Positions 1 through 8,752 of a stretch of DNA of 64,000 nt are shown piece after piece (within the stretch, counting starts at the first letter, position 1; every line of letters starts with the position of its first letter). Both the position numbers and the translations under genes were made by a program. The stretch spans positions 15,323 through 79,322 of the forward strand of contig CAYOYK010000005.1 of the NCBI GenBank assembly GCA_964408185.1, in the 5' to 3' direction. Source of the stretch: CAYOYK01 sp964408185. Lineage in GTDB: Bacteria; Bacillota; Clostridia; Christensenellales; Aristaeellaceae. The notes below the pieces were generated by a model. The model did no database searches and was not told the DNA's origin. It saw only the letters and a list, made by a program, of their open reading frames with translations.

Positions 1-681
1 CTCCATGCCCATGGAGGCCCACACGTCGGTATACACCACGTCCGCGTCCTTGACCATGGCGGGGATATCGGAGGAGCACTCGAACTTGCCGTTCTCACGC
101 GCCCACTGCATGAGGGCCGCGTCGGGCTGATACGAATCGGGGCAGGCAATGGACACGCTCATGCCCACCTTGATGCAGCCCGCAATGAGCGAGTTGGCCA
201 TATTGTTGCCGTCGCCCACAAAGCAGAGCTTGAGCCCCTTAAAGCTGCCCTTGCGCTCGCGGATGGTCATCAGGTCGGCCAGCACTTGGCAGGGGTGCGC
301 GTAGTCCGTAAGGCCGTTGATGATGGGGATGGAGCCGTACTTGGCCAGATCCTCGACCTCCCGCTGCTCAAACGTGCGGATCATGATGCCGTCCAAGTAG
401 CGGCTCAGCACGCGGGCGGTATCCTGGATGGGCTCGCCGCGGCCGATCTGCAGATCCCGGTTGCTCAGGAACAGGGCGGTGCCGCCCAGCTGGGCCATGC
501 CGACCTCAAAGCTGACGCGGGTCCGGGTGGAGGATTTTTGAAAGATCATGCCCAGCGACTTGCCCGCCAGAATCGGGTGCGCGATGCCGTTCTTTTTTTC
601 ATACTTGAGCTGATCGGCCAGATTGAGGATCTCCAGAATCTCGTTGGGGGTCAGGTCTCCCAGCTTGAGCAGGTGCTTCAT
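1..681 (-). CDS. argF: Ornithine carbamoyltransferase, 3' end missing
   Basis: Joins carbamoyl phosphate to ornithine to give citrulline, the sixth step of arginine synthesis, in the cytoplasm. The visible 227 residues start at the ATG at 681 and run off the left edge. The carbamoyl-phosphate motif SSTRTRVSFE lies near residue 50 and the HPCQ motif near residue 127, so the N-terminal half of the enzyme is intact. The ATG overlaps the argD stop as ATGA, which indicates translational coupling. It is the last visible gene of the arginine operon. The ornithine-binding C-terminal domain cannot be checked here. Confidence 0.95.
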   Translation of the reverse strand, partial: MKHLLKLGDLTPNEILEILNLADQLKYEKKNGIAHPILAGKSLGMIFQKSSTRTRVSFEVGMAQLGGTALFLSNRDLQIGRGEPIQDTARVLSRYLDGIMIRTFEQREVEDLAKYGSIPIINGLTDYAHPCQVLADLMTIRERKGSFKGLKLCFVGDGNNMANSLIAGCIKVGMSVSIACPDSYQPDAALMQWARENGKFECSSDIPAMVKDADVVYTDVWASMGME

Positions 682-1844
682 TTTTCAATCTCCTCCTTGA
701 TGATGGCGACGGCCTTTTGCAAAGCCTTGTGGGATATGGTGAGCGGCGGCAGCAGCCGCAGCTTGGTCTTGGCGGTCAGCGTGACCACGCCGCGCGCAAG
801 CAATGCGCTGACGAGCTCGCGCGCGTCCTTATCGGTCTCGACGCCCAGCATCAGGCCCATGCCCGTGATGGACTTTACATGCTTGGCGTTGTCAAGCTCC
901 GCGCGGATGTACTCGCCCTTGGCGGTCACATCGGCCAGCAGCTCGTCTGTCAGGCGCTCCTGCACGGCCACGGCGGCGGCGGCGCAAACCGGGTTGCCGC
1001 CGAATGTGGAGGCATGGCTGCCGGGCGTGAGCGTATCCTTGACCTTATCGCCCAGCAGGGTCGCGCCCATGGGCAGGCCGCCCGCAAGCGCCTTGGCGGT
1101 GGAGACCACGTCCGGCAGAATATCGTAGTGCATGTAACCAAACAGCTTGCCGGTACGGCCGTTGCCGGTCTGCACCTCGTCCACCATCATCAGCGCGTCG
1201 CGGGTATCGCACAGGGCGCGCACGGCCTGCACATAGGCCGCGTCCAGCGGCAGCACGCCGCCCTCGCCCTGCACCACCTCCAGCAGCACGCCGCAGACCG
1301 CGTTCTCGTCAAAGACGCGCTCCAGATCGGCCATATCATTGGCCTTGGCATACGCAAAGCCCTCCGGAAACGGCCCAAAGCTGTGGTGGAACACATCCTG
1401 CCCCGTAGCGACCAGCGTCGCCAGCGTGCGCCCGTGAAAGCTGTTCTCCAGCGTCACAATCACAGGGCGCGCGCCCTCGCCGTACTTATCGCTGGCGTAC
1501 TTGCGCGCCACCTTGATGGCGCACTCGTTGCTCTCCGCGCCGGAATTGCTGAAGAACACCTTGCTCAGACCCGTGCGCTCGCACAGCAGCTTGGCCAGCT
1601 TGAGCTGGGGCTTTGTGTAGTACAGGTTGCTCACATGCGCCAGCAGGCCCGCCTGCTTGCACACGGCCTTCTCCCACGCCTTGTCGCCGTAGCCCAGAGC
1701 GTTTACGGCAATGCCGCTGCCCATATCGATATATTTGTTCCCGTTCTCGTCCCACAGGTGGCAGCCCTCGCCGCGCACAAACGTGACCGGAAACCGGGCG
1801 TAGCTGCCCGCGATAAACTCCTGATAGCCTTGCATGGTCTTCAT
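678..1844 (-). CDS. argD: Acetylornithine aminotransferase
   Basis: PLP enzyme of 388 residues that converts N-acetylglutamate semialdehyde plus glutamate into N-acetylornithine and 2-oxoglutarate. The sequence shows the class-III aminotransferase layout: an SNSGAESNE substrate loop, an FHGRT motif, an MMVDEVQTG aspartate motif and the PLP lysine in STAKALAGG. The length fits ArgD. The gene lies 21 bases after argB and overlaps argF by 4 bases. Related GABA or succinylornithine aminotransferases are excluded mainly by the operon context. Confidence 0.95.
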   Translation of the reverse strand: MKTMQGYQEFIAGSYARFPVTFVRGEGCHLWDENGNKYIDMGSGIAVNALGYGDKAWEKAVCKQAGLLAHVSNLYYTKPQLKLAKLLCERTGLSKVFFSNSGAESNECAIKVARKYASDKYGEGARPVIVTLENSFHGRTLATLVATGQDVFHHSFGPFPEGFAYAKANDMADLERVFDENAVCGVLLEVVQGEGGVLPLDAAYVQAVRALCDTRDALMMVDEVQTGNGRTGKLFGYMHYDILPDVVSTAKALAGGLPMGATLLGDKVKDTLTPGSHASTFGGNPVCAAAAVAVQERLTDELLADVTAKGEYIRAELDNAKHVKSITGMGLMLGVETDKDARELVSALLARGVVTLTAKTKLRLLPPLTISHKALQKAVAIIKEEIEK

Positions 1845-1865
1845 AATAGCGTCTCCCCTCCCGCG

Positions 1866-2711
1866 TCAGCAGAACATGGTGCCGGAGCCCTCGTCGGTGA
1901 GGCACTCGGTCAAGATCGCGTGCGGCACGCGGCCGTCAAGGATGAAAACCTTCTTCACGCCGCGTCGGATGGCCTCGATGCAGCACTCCACCTTGGGGAT
2001 CATGCCGCCGGAGATCACGCCCTCGCGCATCAGCTGGGGCGCGTCGCTGACGTAGATTTTGCTGAACAGCGTGCTGTCGTCTTGCGGGTCGCGCAGGATG
2101 CCGCGGATATCCGTCATGGAAATCAGGCTCTCCGCGCCCAGCGAGGCCGCAATGCGCGCCGCGGCGGTATCGGCGTTGACGTTGTAGGTGTTGCCTTGCT
2201 CATCGCAGGCGACGGTGGACACCACGGGCAGGTAGCCCTTCTCCAGCACGTCGAGGATGGGCTGTGTGTTCACCTGCGTGATCTCGCCCACATAGCCGTG
2301 TACGTCGTCCAGCTGCTTGGCAAGCAGCAGATATCCGTCCATGCCGCACAGGCCGACGGCCTTGCCGCCCATGCTCTGGATCAGCCCTACGAGGCTCTTG
2401 TTGATCTTTCCGGCCAGCACCATCTGCACGACCTCGGCGGTTTCCTTATCGGTCACGCGCAGGCCGTCCACAAACTCGCTCTGCTTGCCGATCTTTTTCA
2501 GCAGGTCGCTGATCTCCGGGCCGCCGCCATGCACCAGCACCACTTTTACGCCCACGAGCGTGAGCAGCAGCAGGTCGCCCATCACGGCGCGCTTCAACTC
2601 CTCGTTGAGCATGGCGTTGCCGCCGTATTTGACGACGATGATCTTGTGGCTGTACTTCTGGATATAGGGCAGCGCCTGAATGAGCACCTCGGCGCGTTCG
2701 TTGCTGGTCAT
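1866..2711 (-). CDS. argB: Acetylglutamate kinase
   Basis: Phosphorylates N-acetylglutamate, the second step of arginine synthesis, and in many bacteria is the arginine-feedback target. The 281-residue protein shows the amino-acid-kinase fold: VVKYGGNAM near residue 27, VLVHGGGPE near residue 60, NVNADTAAA near residue 178, and a C-terminal glycine-rich segment with GGMIPK. The ATG at 2711 has an upstream GGGAGG-type ribosome site. It sits between argJ and argD. The length and N-terminal helix fit the hexameric, arginine-sensitive type, but that is inference. Confidence 0.95.
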   Translation of the reverse strand: MTSNERAEVLIQALPYIQKYSHKIIVVKYGGNAMLNEELKRAVMGDLLLLTLVGVKVVLVHGGGPEISDLLKKIGKQSEFVDGLRVTDKETAEVVQMVLAGKINKSLVGLIQSMGGKAVGLCGMDGYLLLAKQLDDVHGYVGEITQVNTQPILDVLEKGYLPVVSTVACDEQGNTYNVNADTAAARIAASLGAESLISMTDIRGILRDPQDDSTLFSKIYVSDAPQLMREGVISGGMIPKVECCIEAIRRGVKKVFILDGRVPHAILTECLTDEGSGTMFC

Positions 2712-2729
2712 GCTGTCGGCCTCCCTTGG

Positions 2730-3956
2730 TCAGGTGCGGTAATCGCCGTTGATCTTCACATAGTCGTAGGTCAAATCGCAGCCCCACGCGGTGGCGGTCG
2801 CTTGGCCCGCGTGCAGCTCCACGAGGATATCCACCTCGTCCTCGCTGAGCACCTTTTTGGCGACGGCCTCGTCAAACGCGAGCCCGAAGCCGCCCTTGCA
2901 GGTGGTCAGCTCTCCGGCGGCGGAGCGGAACGATATATCGAGCTTGTGCACGTCCACGTCCGCGCCGCTGTACCCGATGGCGCAGGCCACGCGCCCGCAG
3001 TTCGCGTCCGCGCCGAACATCATGGCCTTGACCAAATTGGAGGAGATCACGCCGCGCGCCGCGAGCTTGGCCGCCTTTTCATCCGCCGCGCCCGTTACAA
3101 TGCACGTAACCAGCTTGCTCGCGCCCTCGCCGTCCTTGGCCATCATGCGGCACAGGTCGGTGAAAATCTGCATCAGCGCGCCCTCGAAGGCCGCGTAGCC
3201 TTCCCCCTCCATGCCGATCTCCGCGTTGCCGCTCAGGCCGTTGGCAAGCACGGTGACCATATCGTTGGTGGAGGTGTCCCCGTCGATGGAGAGCATGTTG
3301 AACGTCTCCGGCACCACGGCGCTCAGCGCCTTTTGCAGCGCGGGCTGGCTGATGGCCGCATCCGTGGTTACAAAGCAGAGCATGGTGGCCATGTTGGGGT
3401 GGATCATGCCGCTGCCCTTGCTCATGCCGCCCATGTGGATCTCCTTGCCGTCCAGCACAAAGGAATAGGCACTTTCCTTGCGCACGGTATCGGTGGTCAT
3501 GATGGCCTCGGCCGCGTGCATGCCGCCCTGCAGATCGGCGGCGAGGCTGTCGGCCAGCATGCCGATGCCCTGCTCGAAGGGCTCCATGGTCATTTCCTGC
3601 CCGATTACGCCCGTGGAGGCGACGATCACGTCGTCCTCCGCCACGCCGCAGCGCTCGCTGACCAGCTTGCACATGCCGTCGGCGATCTCGATGCCGTTCC
3701 AGTTGTAGGTGTTTGCGTTGCCGCTGTTGCAGATGACGGCCTGCGCCCTGCCGTTTTGCATATGCCGCTTGGTCACGGTGATCGGCGCGCCCTGCACCAG
3801 ATTGGTGGTGTAGCAGCAGGCCGCGTTGGCCGGCACTTCGCTCACGATCAGCGCCACATCGCGCTTGAGCTTGTTCTTGCGCATGCCCAGATGCTCGCCG
3901 GACGCGCGGTAGCCCTTGGCGGCGGTCACGCCGCCGGGAATGGAAGTCAGCTTCAT
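2730..3956 (-). CDS. argJ: Glutamate N-acetyltransferase (ornithine acetyltransferase), ArgJ
   Basis: Transfers the acetyl group from N-acetylornithine back to glutamate, so acetyl groups are recycled. Some ArgJ proteins also use acetyl-CoA. The 408-residue protein carries the self-cleavage region KGSGMIHPNMATML: cleavage between Ala and Thr gives the alpha and beta chains and a nucleophilic N-terminal Thr. The tail ends in TYDYVKINGDYRT, typical of the family. No argA or argE is in the operon, which agrees with the cyclic pathway. It starts at the ATG at 3956 behind an AGGAGG site, 18 bases after argC. Confidence 0.96.
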   Translation of the reverse strand: MKLTSIPGGVTAAKGYRASGEHLGMRKNKLKRDVALIVSEVPANAACCYTTNLVQGAPITVTKRHMQNGRAQAVICNSGNANTYNWNGIEIADGMCKLVSERCGVAEDDVIVASTGVIGQEMTMEPFEQGIGMLADSLAADLQGGMHAAEAIMTTDTVRKESAYSFVLDGKEIHMGGMSKGSGMIHPNMATMLCFVTTDAAISQPALQKALSAVVPETFNMLSIDGDTSTNDMVTVLANGLSGNAEIGMEGEGYAAFEGALMQIFTDLCRMMAKDGEGASKLVTCIVTGAADEKAAKLAARGVISSNLVKAMMFGADANCGRVACAIGYSGADVDVHKLDISFRSAAGELTTCKGGFGLAFDEAVAKKVLSEDEVDILVELHAGQATATAWGCDLTYDYVKINGDYRT

Positions 3957-3974
3957 GGGGGTTCCTCCTAATAA

Positions 3975-4904
3975 TCAGAGCGTCAAGCCGGTCTCCGGGG
4001 GGAGGCCCAGCATCAGATTCATACATTCGACAGCCGCGCCGCTGGCCCCTTTGCCAAGGTTGTCAAATCGTGCGTAAACGATGCAGCGCTCATCGGCGCC
4101 AGTCACCATGAGCTCCATGGTGTCCTTGCCGTCCAGCGCGTTGGCGGCGAGCATCGGCTCGGCGTTGACGGGCAGCACCCGCATGAGCGCGTGCCCGGCA
4201 TACGCTTTGCGGTAGACCTCGCAAACCTCCTCAAGCGTCAGGCCCATTTGCTTGGGCCAAAGCGGCAGCGATACCAGCATGCCGCAGGGGTAATCGCACA
4301 CGATGGGCTGGAAAATCGGCGGGGCGGAAAGCCCGCACACCTTCTGGATCTCCGGGAGGTGCTTGTGGGCCTGCGTAACGCCGTAGGCGCGGGGCGCGTC
4401 GTAGCAGGACGCGCGCGCCTCCGCCTCGTACTCGGCGATCATCTTCTTGCCGCCGCCGGTGTAGCCCGTGACGGACGTGAAGCACAGGGGCGCGTCGTCG
4501 GCCAGCAGACCCGCCTTTCGCAGCGGGTAACACAGCGCGATGGCTCCGCTGGCATGGCAGCCCGGCACGGCCACCCGGTCGCCGGAGGCGACAGCCGCCG
4601 CGTACTCGGCACCCAGCTCCGGGAAGCCGTAGGCGAAGCGCGGGTCGGTGCGGAAGGCGGTGGAGGTATCCAGCACGCGGGCCTTCCTGCCTTCAAGGGC
4701 CTCCACCAGCTCGCGGGAGGCCGCGTCCGGCAGGCAGAGGAACGTCAGCTCGGCCTGCTGGGCCAGCTCGGCCCGCGCCTGCACGTCCTTGCGCAGCTCC
4801 TCCGGCAGCGAGAGGAGCGTTACGTCCTCCCGCGCCGCCAGCCGCCCGGCAAGCCGCAGACCCGTTGTGCCTTGGTTGCCGTCGATAAAAACCGTGTGCT
4901 TCAT
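3975..4904 (-). CDS. argC: N-acetyl-gamma-glutamyl-phosphate reductase
   Basis: NADPH-dependent reduction of N-acetylglutamyl phosphate to the semialdehyde. I start at the ATG at 4904 (MKHTVFIDGNQGTTGLR), which follows an AAGGAC site; a longer reading adds 19 residues that overlap argG and do not look like ArgC. The N-terminal nucleotide-binding loop GNQGTTG is visible, and VPGCHASGA near residue 115 holds the catalytic Cys. At 309 residues it is the short, type-2 form of ArgC, shorter than the roughly 340-residue form common in Firmicutes. The argG stop lies 10 bases upstream and inside the ribosome-site region. Confidence 0.93.
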   Translation of the reverse strand: MKHTVFIDGNQGTTGLRLAGRLAAREDVTLLSLPEELRKDVQARAELAQQAELTFLCLPDAASRELVEALEGRKARVLDTSTAFRTDPRFAYGFPELGAEYAAAVASGDRVAVPGCHASGAIALCYPLRKAGLLADDAPLCFTSVTGYTGGGKKMIAEYEAEARASCYDAPRAYGVTQAHKHLPEIQKVCGLSAPPIFQPIVCDYPCGMLVSLPLWPKQMGLTLEEVCEVYRKAYAGHALMRVLPVNAEPMLAANALDGKDTMELMVTGADERCIVYARFDNLGKGASGAAVECMNLMLGLPPETGLTL

Positions 4905-4914
4905 AAAGACGTCC

Positions 4915-6147
4915 TTACTTTTTGTTGTTGACCATGGCCTTGACGGCAATGGGCAGACCAAACAGGTTGATAAAGCCCTTGGAGTCCGCCTGATCGTACA
5001 CGTGATCCTCGCCGAATGTGGCGATCTCCTCGCTGTACAGGCTGTACGGGCTGGTCACGCCGGCGTTGATGAGGTTGCCCTTGTAGAGCTTCAGCTTTAC
5101 GTCGCCGGTGACGGTCTTTTGCGTCTCGTTGACAAACGCGTCCAGCGCCTCGCGCAGCGGGGTAAACCACTTGCCGAAGTACACCAGCTCGGCATACTGC
5201 TGGGCCACGAGCGTCTTGTAGTGCTGGGTGTCGCGGTCGAGGCAGAGGGTCTCCAGCACGCTGTGCGCCTTGTACAGGATGGTGCCGCCGGGGGTCTCGT
5301 ACACGCCGCGGCTCTTCATGCCCACAAGGCGGTTCTCCACCAGATCGCATAGGCCCACGCCGTTTTCGCCGCCGATCTTGTTCAGGTACGCCAGCATCTC
5401 CACGGGCTTGAGCGCCTTGCCGTCCACCGTGGTGGGCACGCCCTGCTCAAAGTGGAGGGTCACGTAGCTGGGCTTATCGGGGGCCTGCTCCGGGCTCACG
5501 CCCATCTCAAGGAAGCCCGGCTTGTTGTACTGCGGCTCGTTGGCCGGATCCTCCAAGTCGAGGCCCTCGTGGCTGAGGTGCCAGAGGTTTTTATCCTTGC
5601 TGTAATTGGTCTCGCGGTTGATCTTGAGCGGGATGTGATGGGCCTCGGCGTAGTCGATCTCCTCATCGCGGCTCTTCAGCTCCCATTCGCGCCACGGGGC
5701 GATGATGGTCATCTCCGGCGCGAAGGCCTTGATGCTCAGCTCAAACCGCACCTGATCGTTGCCCTTGCCGGTGCAGCCGTGGCAGATGGCGTCCGCGCCC
5801 TCGGCCTTGGCGATCTCCACGATCCGCTTGGCGATGATGGGGCGCGCAAAGCTGGTGCCCAGCAGGTAGTCGCCCTCGTACACCGCGCCCGCCTTGAGGG
5901 TGGGGTAAATGTAATCGGTGATGAATTCTTCCTTTAGGTCCTCAATGTACAGCTTGCTCGCGCCGGTCTTGAGGGCCTTTTCCTCCAGCCCGTCAAGCTC
6001 GGTGCCCTGTCCCACGTCGCCGGAGACGCACACGACCTCGCAATTGTTGTAGTTCTCCTTGAGCCACGCAATAATAATGGAGGTATCCAGCCCGCCCGAA
6101 TACGCCAGTACGACCTTTTTGATATCCTTCTTTGACTTGCTTGCCAT
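4915..6147 (-). CDS. argG: Argininosuccinate synthase
   Basis: ATP-dependent joining of citrulline and aspartate. The 410-residue protein starts with KKVVLAYSGGLDTS, the PP-loop that binds ATP, and carries GCTGKGNDQVRFE near residue 120, the citrulline/aspartate site. It is the first gene of the operon, so the downstream genes argC, J, B, D and F depend on its promoter. An ARG-box-like operator overlaps the promoter. The partner argH (argininosuccinate lyase) is not in the visible region and may lie beyond argF. Confidence 0.97.
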   Translation of the reverse strand: MASKSKKDIKKVVLAYSGGLDTSIIIAWLKENYNNCEVVCVSGDVGQGTELDGLEEKALKTGASKLYIEDLKEEFITDYIYPTLKAGAVYEGDYLLGTSFARPIIAKRIVEIAKAEGADAICHGCTGKGNDQVRFELSIKAFAPEMTIIAPWREWELKSRDEEIDYAEAHHIPLKINRETNYSKDKNLWHLSHEGLDLEDPANEPQYNKPGFLEMGVSPEQAPDKPSYVTLHFEQGVPTTVDGKALKPVEMLAYLNKIGGENGVGLCDLVENRLVGMKSRGVYETPGGTILYKAHSVLETLCLDRDTQHYKTLVAQQYAELVYFGKWFTPLREALDAFVNETQKTVTGDVKLKLYKGNLINAGVTSPYSLYSEEIATFGEDHVYDQADSKGFINLFGLPIAVKAMVNNKK

Positions 6148-6162
6148 TGCTGAAATCCTCCT

Positions 6163-6208
6163 TGAATATTTATGCGTTTATCATACACATTCTCGCATAA
6201 ATTGTCAA
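6163..6208 (-). promoter_or_regulatory. Arginine-operon promoter with overlapping ARG-box-like operator
   Basis: On the minus strand a perfect -35 TTGACA (6203-6208) is 17 bases from a TATGAT -10 (6180-6185). Just downstream, at 6163-6178, the plus strand reads TGAATATTTATGCG, which matches 12 of 14 positions of the ARG-box core TGAATWWWWATTCA. The box covers the expected start of transcription, a position where an ArgR/AhrC repressor would block initiation. The promoter is read directly; ArgR control is inferred. Confidence 0.75.
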
Positions 6209-6339
6209 GCAATTTGGATGTGCCTTTGTATCAGTATACGGCCAGTTTTGACATCTTTGTGGCAAATCCGTGCCATCTCGGCAGGTCTTGCTCTTTCCTC
6301 GCCGATTTCCGCTCAGCTGTTTATGCATTTTGTGTGCAT

Positions 6340-7182
6340 TTATTCATCCCGCGCGGGATGCTCCCGCAGCCACGCAGTCGCAAAATCGATCAGCGGCCGC
6401 GCGCGCAGCACCTTGCACTCCGCCGCGCCCAGCTTGCCCAGCGCCACCTCGCCGCCCTGCGCCTCATACGCCGCGCCAATTTCGGGAAACCGGTCGCTGT
6501 CCAGCGCCACGTCGTCAAACCAGACCCACCGGCTCCTGCCGCGCACGAGCATGCGCGCGCCGTTGCGCTCCATGGCGGGGTGCTCCTGCATCGTTTCCGC
6601 CAAATGCATGCAGGTGCAATGGTCATAGCCCACGCCCAGCAGCAGCACCTTGGCGTTGCGGCGGTACAGCTTGCCCAGCGGGGACTCCATTCCCATGGCG
6701 GGCGTTAGGGCGTGCCGACGTACCAGCCGCCCCGCGCCCCGGCCCCACGCGCACCAGCTCACCTGCGGGTGCGGCGAGCGCTTTACGCCCTTGCAGGCCC
6801 GGAAGCACTCCGGGATGCGCCCCATGGCGCGGGTGGCGCTGCCGCGCGGATCGTAAGCGGGCTGCTCCGCGCGGATGGTCTCCCACCAGCCTTCGGGCAC
6901 AGGCGGGCATTACCACTGGGCGGGATCGCTGTTGTCGCCGGTGTGGGCGGGCATGACCAGCAGCCCTTTGCGGCCCACAGCCTGCATCAGCGCGAGTACA
7001 ACGGCCTGCTCCCGGCCGCAGACCCAGCCCAGCTTGCTCATGGCGGAATGCACCACCAGCGTATCGCCCGGCCGGACGCCCAGCGCGCACAGTCCCGCCA
7101 GCAGCGAGCCGACGGTGTTTGGCCTTTCAACGGTCGCAATCACGGCTTTCTCGTGGCTCATCGGGACTTCCTCGTGGCTCAT
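6340..7182 (-). pseudogene. AAC(3)/YokD-type N-acetyltransferase, interrupted by one in-frame TAA
   Basis: Two open stretches in the same frame (7182-6910 and 6900-6340) together give a full-length, about 280-residue member of the aminoglycoside 3-N-acetyltransferase-like family, separated only by a TAA at 6910-6912. Part 1 has the family segment VVHSAMSKLGW and ends PAHTGDNSDPAQW. Part 2 resumes with PPVPEGWW, then AHPQ-like SPHPQVSW and the GVGYDHCTCMHLAE active-site region. The stop replaces the single residue expected between W and the PPVP motif. It is either a point nonsense mutation, readthrough, or a consensus error. Aminoglycoside resistance is not implied; many members have other substrates. 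Confidence 0.8.
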
Positions 7183-7192
7183 CGGGACTTCC
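7151..7192. repeat. 21-bp tandem duplication covering ribosome site and start codon
   Basis: Two exact, adjacent 21-base copies (7151-7171 and 7172-7192). On the minus strand each contains a GAGGAAG ribosome site, a short spacer, an ATG and the codons for Ser-His. The AAC(3)-like gene therefore has two in-frame start signals, at 7182 and 7161. Confidence 0.9.
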
Positions 7193-7200
7193 TCTTTTCG

Positions 7201-8004
7201 TCAGGTCAGCGAGGCCAGAAAGGCCTCAAAGTTTTTGTGCAGGATCAGCTCGCGCTCCTCCTCCGTCAGCGGCACCGCCATAAAGCGCGCCAACTCCTCG
7301 TCCGGGGCCCACATGGGGTAATCGGTGCCAAAGAACACATGCTCCGCCCCATAGCGGCGGATGACCTCGGCGGCCTTTTCCGGCGTGATGGCGTACAGGC
7401 TGGACGATGTGTCCACCCACACGTTCGGCCGACCCGCCAGCGCGTGCCAAGCATCCTCCCACACCGACCAGCCGCCCAAGTGGGCGCAGATCACCTTCAG
7501 CTCCGGCACCATGTCCAGCGCGCGAGCCATGCGGGCGGGCTCGCTGTACGGGTAGCGGCTGTCCCCGGTGTGCACCAGCGCGGGCAGGCCCAGCGCGGCC
7601 ATCTCACGGAACATCGCAAGCGTGCGGTCGTCATCGAGGCAGAATTTTTGAAAATCCGGGTGCAGCTTCACGCCGAGCAGGCCGCCCGCCTTGATGCGCT
7701 CCAGCTCGGCCGGGATGTCCTCGTAATCCGGGTGCATGGTGCCAAAGCCGATCAGCCGATCGTCGCCCTCCGCGATGACGCGCAGCAGGTAATCGTTCAC
7801 GCCGACGACGCGCGAGGGCGTTACGGCGGCAGAATTGACCAAAAAGCGGCTGATGCCGGCCTCCCCGCCGCGCTCCAGCAGCTCGCTCAGCGTGCCGGAA
7901 AGGCGCATGGGGATGCTGTAAAAATCGCCGATGGATTGTGCGGCCTTGTGCGCGATCGCGTCCGGGTAAATGTGGCAATGGGTATCAATAATGGTCACAG
8001 GCAA
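7201..8004 (-). CDS. Amidohydrolase of the amidohydrolase-2 family
   Basis: Metal-dependent hydrolase or decarboxylase-type TIM barrel of 267 residues. Metal ligands are visible: DTHCHIY at residues 7-13, GVKLHPDFQ near 117, VHTGDS near 145, CAHLGGW near 178 and GTDYPMW near 232. The substrate cannot be told from sequence; many clostridial members lie alone and are uncharacterised. The start at 8004 follows a GGAGT site. A clean promoter lies just upstream at 8030-8058. It is followed after 18 bases by the broken AAC(3)-like gene, so the two were probably one transcript. Confidence 0.85.
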   Translation of the reverse strand: MPVTIIDTHCHIYPDAIAHKAAQSIGDFYSIPMRLSGTLSELLERGGEAGISRFLVNSAAVTPSRVVGVNDYLLRVIAEGDDRLIGFGTMHPDYEDIPAELERIKAGGLLGVKLHPDFQKFCLDDDRTLAMFREMAALGLPALVHTGDSRYPYSEPARMARALDMVPELKVICAHLGGWSVWEDAWHALAGRPNVWVDTSSSLYAITPEKAAEVIRRYGAEHVFFGTDYPMWAPDEELARFMAVPLTEEERELILHKNFEAFLASLT

Positions 8005-8029
8005 TGACTCCTTTATTTGGTTTCATCCA

Positions 8030-8058
8030 TATATACACCAGCGCGGATAGGCTGTCAA
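8030..8058 (-). promoter_or_regulatory. Promoter of the amidohydrolase gene
   Basis: The minus strand carries TTGACA (8053-8058), a 17-base spacer and TATATA (8030-8035), placed about 25 bases before the ATG at 8004. Confidence 0.7.
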
Positions 8059-8128
8059 GCCGACGCAGGGTTTGGCAGGGATTGGCCGTTGTATAGCGAA
8101 TTCTTTTTTTCAAAGGGAGGTGCCGCCG

Positions 8129-8752
8129 ATGACCGAGGCCGATCAGCTCAGGCAGGCGCGCAAGGGCAGCGCGACGGCCTTTGAGGCGCTGGCCGCTCCG
8201 CTGGAGGGCGCGGTTTATCGCCTGTGCCTGCGTCTGCTGCGCAACCCCGCCGACGCGCAGGACGCAGCGCAGGAGGCTCTTTTGCGCGCCTACCGCGCCA
8301 TGCCGGGCTTTCGGGGCGGCAGCAGCTTTGCCACATGGCTGTACCGCATTGCGCGCAATGTGTGCATGGACGCGCTCAAATCCGCGCGCGTCAAGCACGA
8401 GCGGGCCTCGCTGGACGCGTTGGGCGAGGCGGGGTATGATCCGCCCGCCGATGCGCCCGCGCCGGACGAGCAGTATGAGCAAGCCGCGCGGCAGGACGCG
8501 CTGCGCGAGGCCATCGCGCGGCTGCCGGAGGATCAGCGCACGCTGCTGGCCCTGCGCTACGGCGAGGGCTACGATTACGGGCAGCTTTCGCAGGCGCTGC
8601 GCCTGCCCGTCGGCACGGTGAAAAGCCGCCTCAGCCGGGCCAAGGAGCGCCTGCGCGCGCTTCTGCCGGAAGAAAATCTATCAACGGAGGGAACCGATTC
8701 CCCCGCCTCTCGTCCAATGCAAGTGAAAGGAGTTGACCATGATGCGCACTGA
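8129..8752 (+). CDS. ECF-type RNA polymerase sigma factor
   Basis: Alternative sigma factor of 207 residues. Region 2 is clear (LRLLRNPADAQDAAQEALLR near residue 34, then FATWLYRIARNVCMD). Region 4 follows (LPEDQRTLLALRYGEGYDYG and a helix-turn-helix with LPVGTVKSRLSRAKERLR). I start at the ATG at 8129 because an AAAGGGAGG site precedes it; a longer reading adds 19 unlikely residues. The 3' end overlaps the next gene by 14 bases, so the pair is translationally coupled. Its downstream partner is a membrane protein with a short cytosolic N-terminus and may act as its anti-sigma factor. Confidence 0.92.
   Translation: MTEADQLRQARKGSATAFEALAAPLEGAVYRLCLRLLRNPADAQDAAQEALLRAYRAMPGFRGGSSFATWLYRIARNVCMDALKSARVKHERASLDALGEAGYDPPADAPAPDEQYEQAARQDALREAIARLPEDQRTLLALRYGEGYDYGQLSQALRLPVGTVKSRLSRAKERLRALLPEENLSTEGTDSPASRPMQVKGVDHDAH

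Noticed and set aside
717..3971. Plus-strand open frame of 1084 codons across the arginine genes
   Set aside because: It is the antisense of argD, argB and argJ; His/Gln/Ala-rich composition, and no ribosome site or family resemblance.
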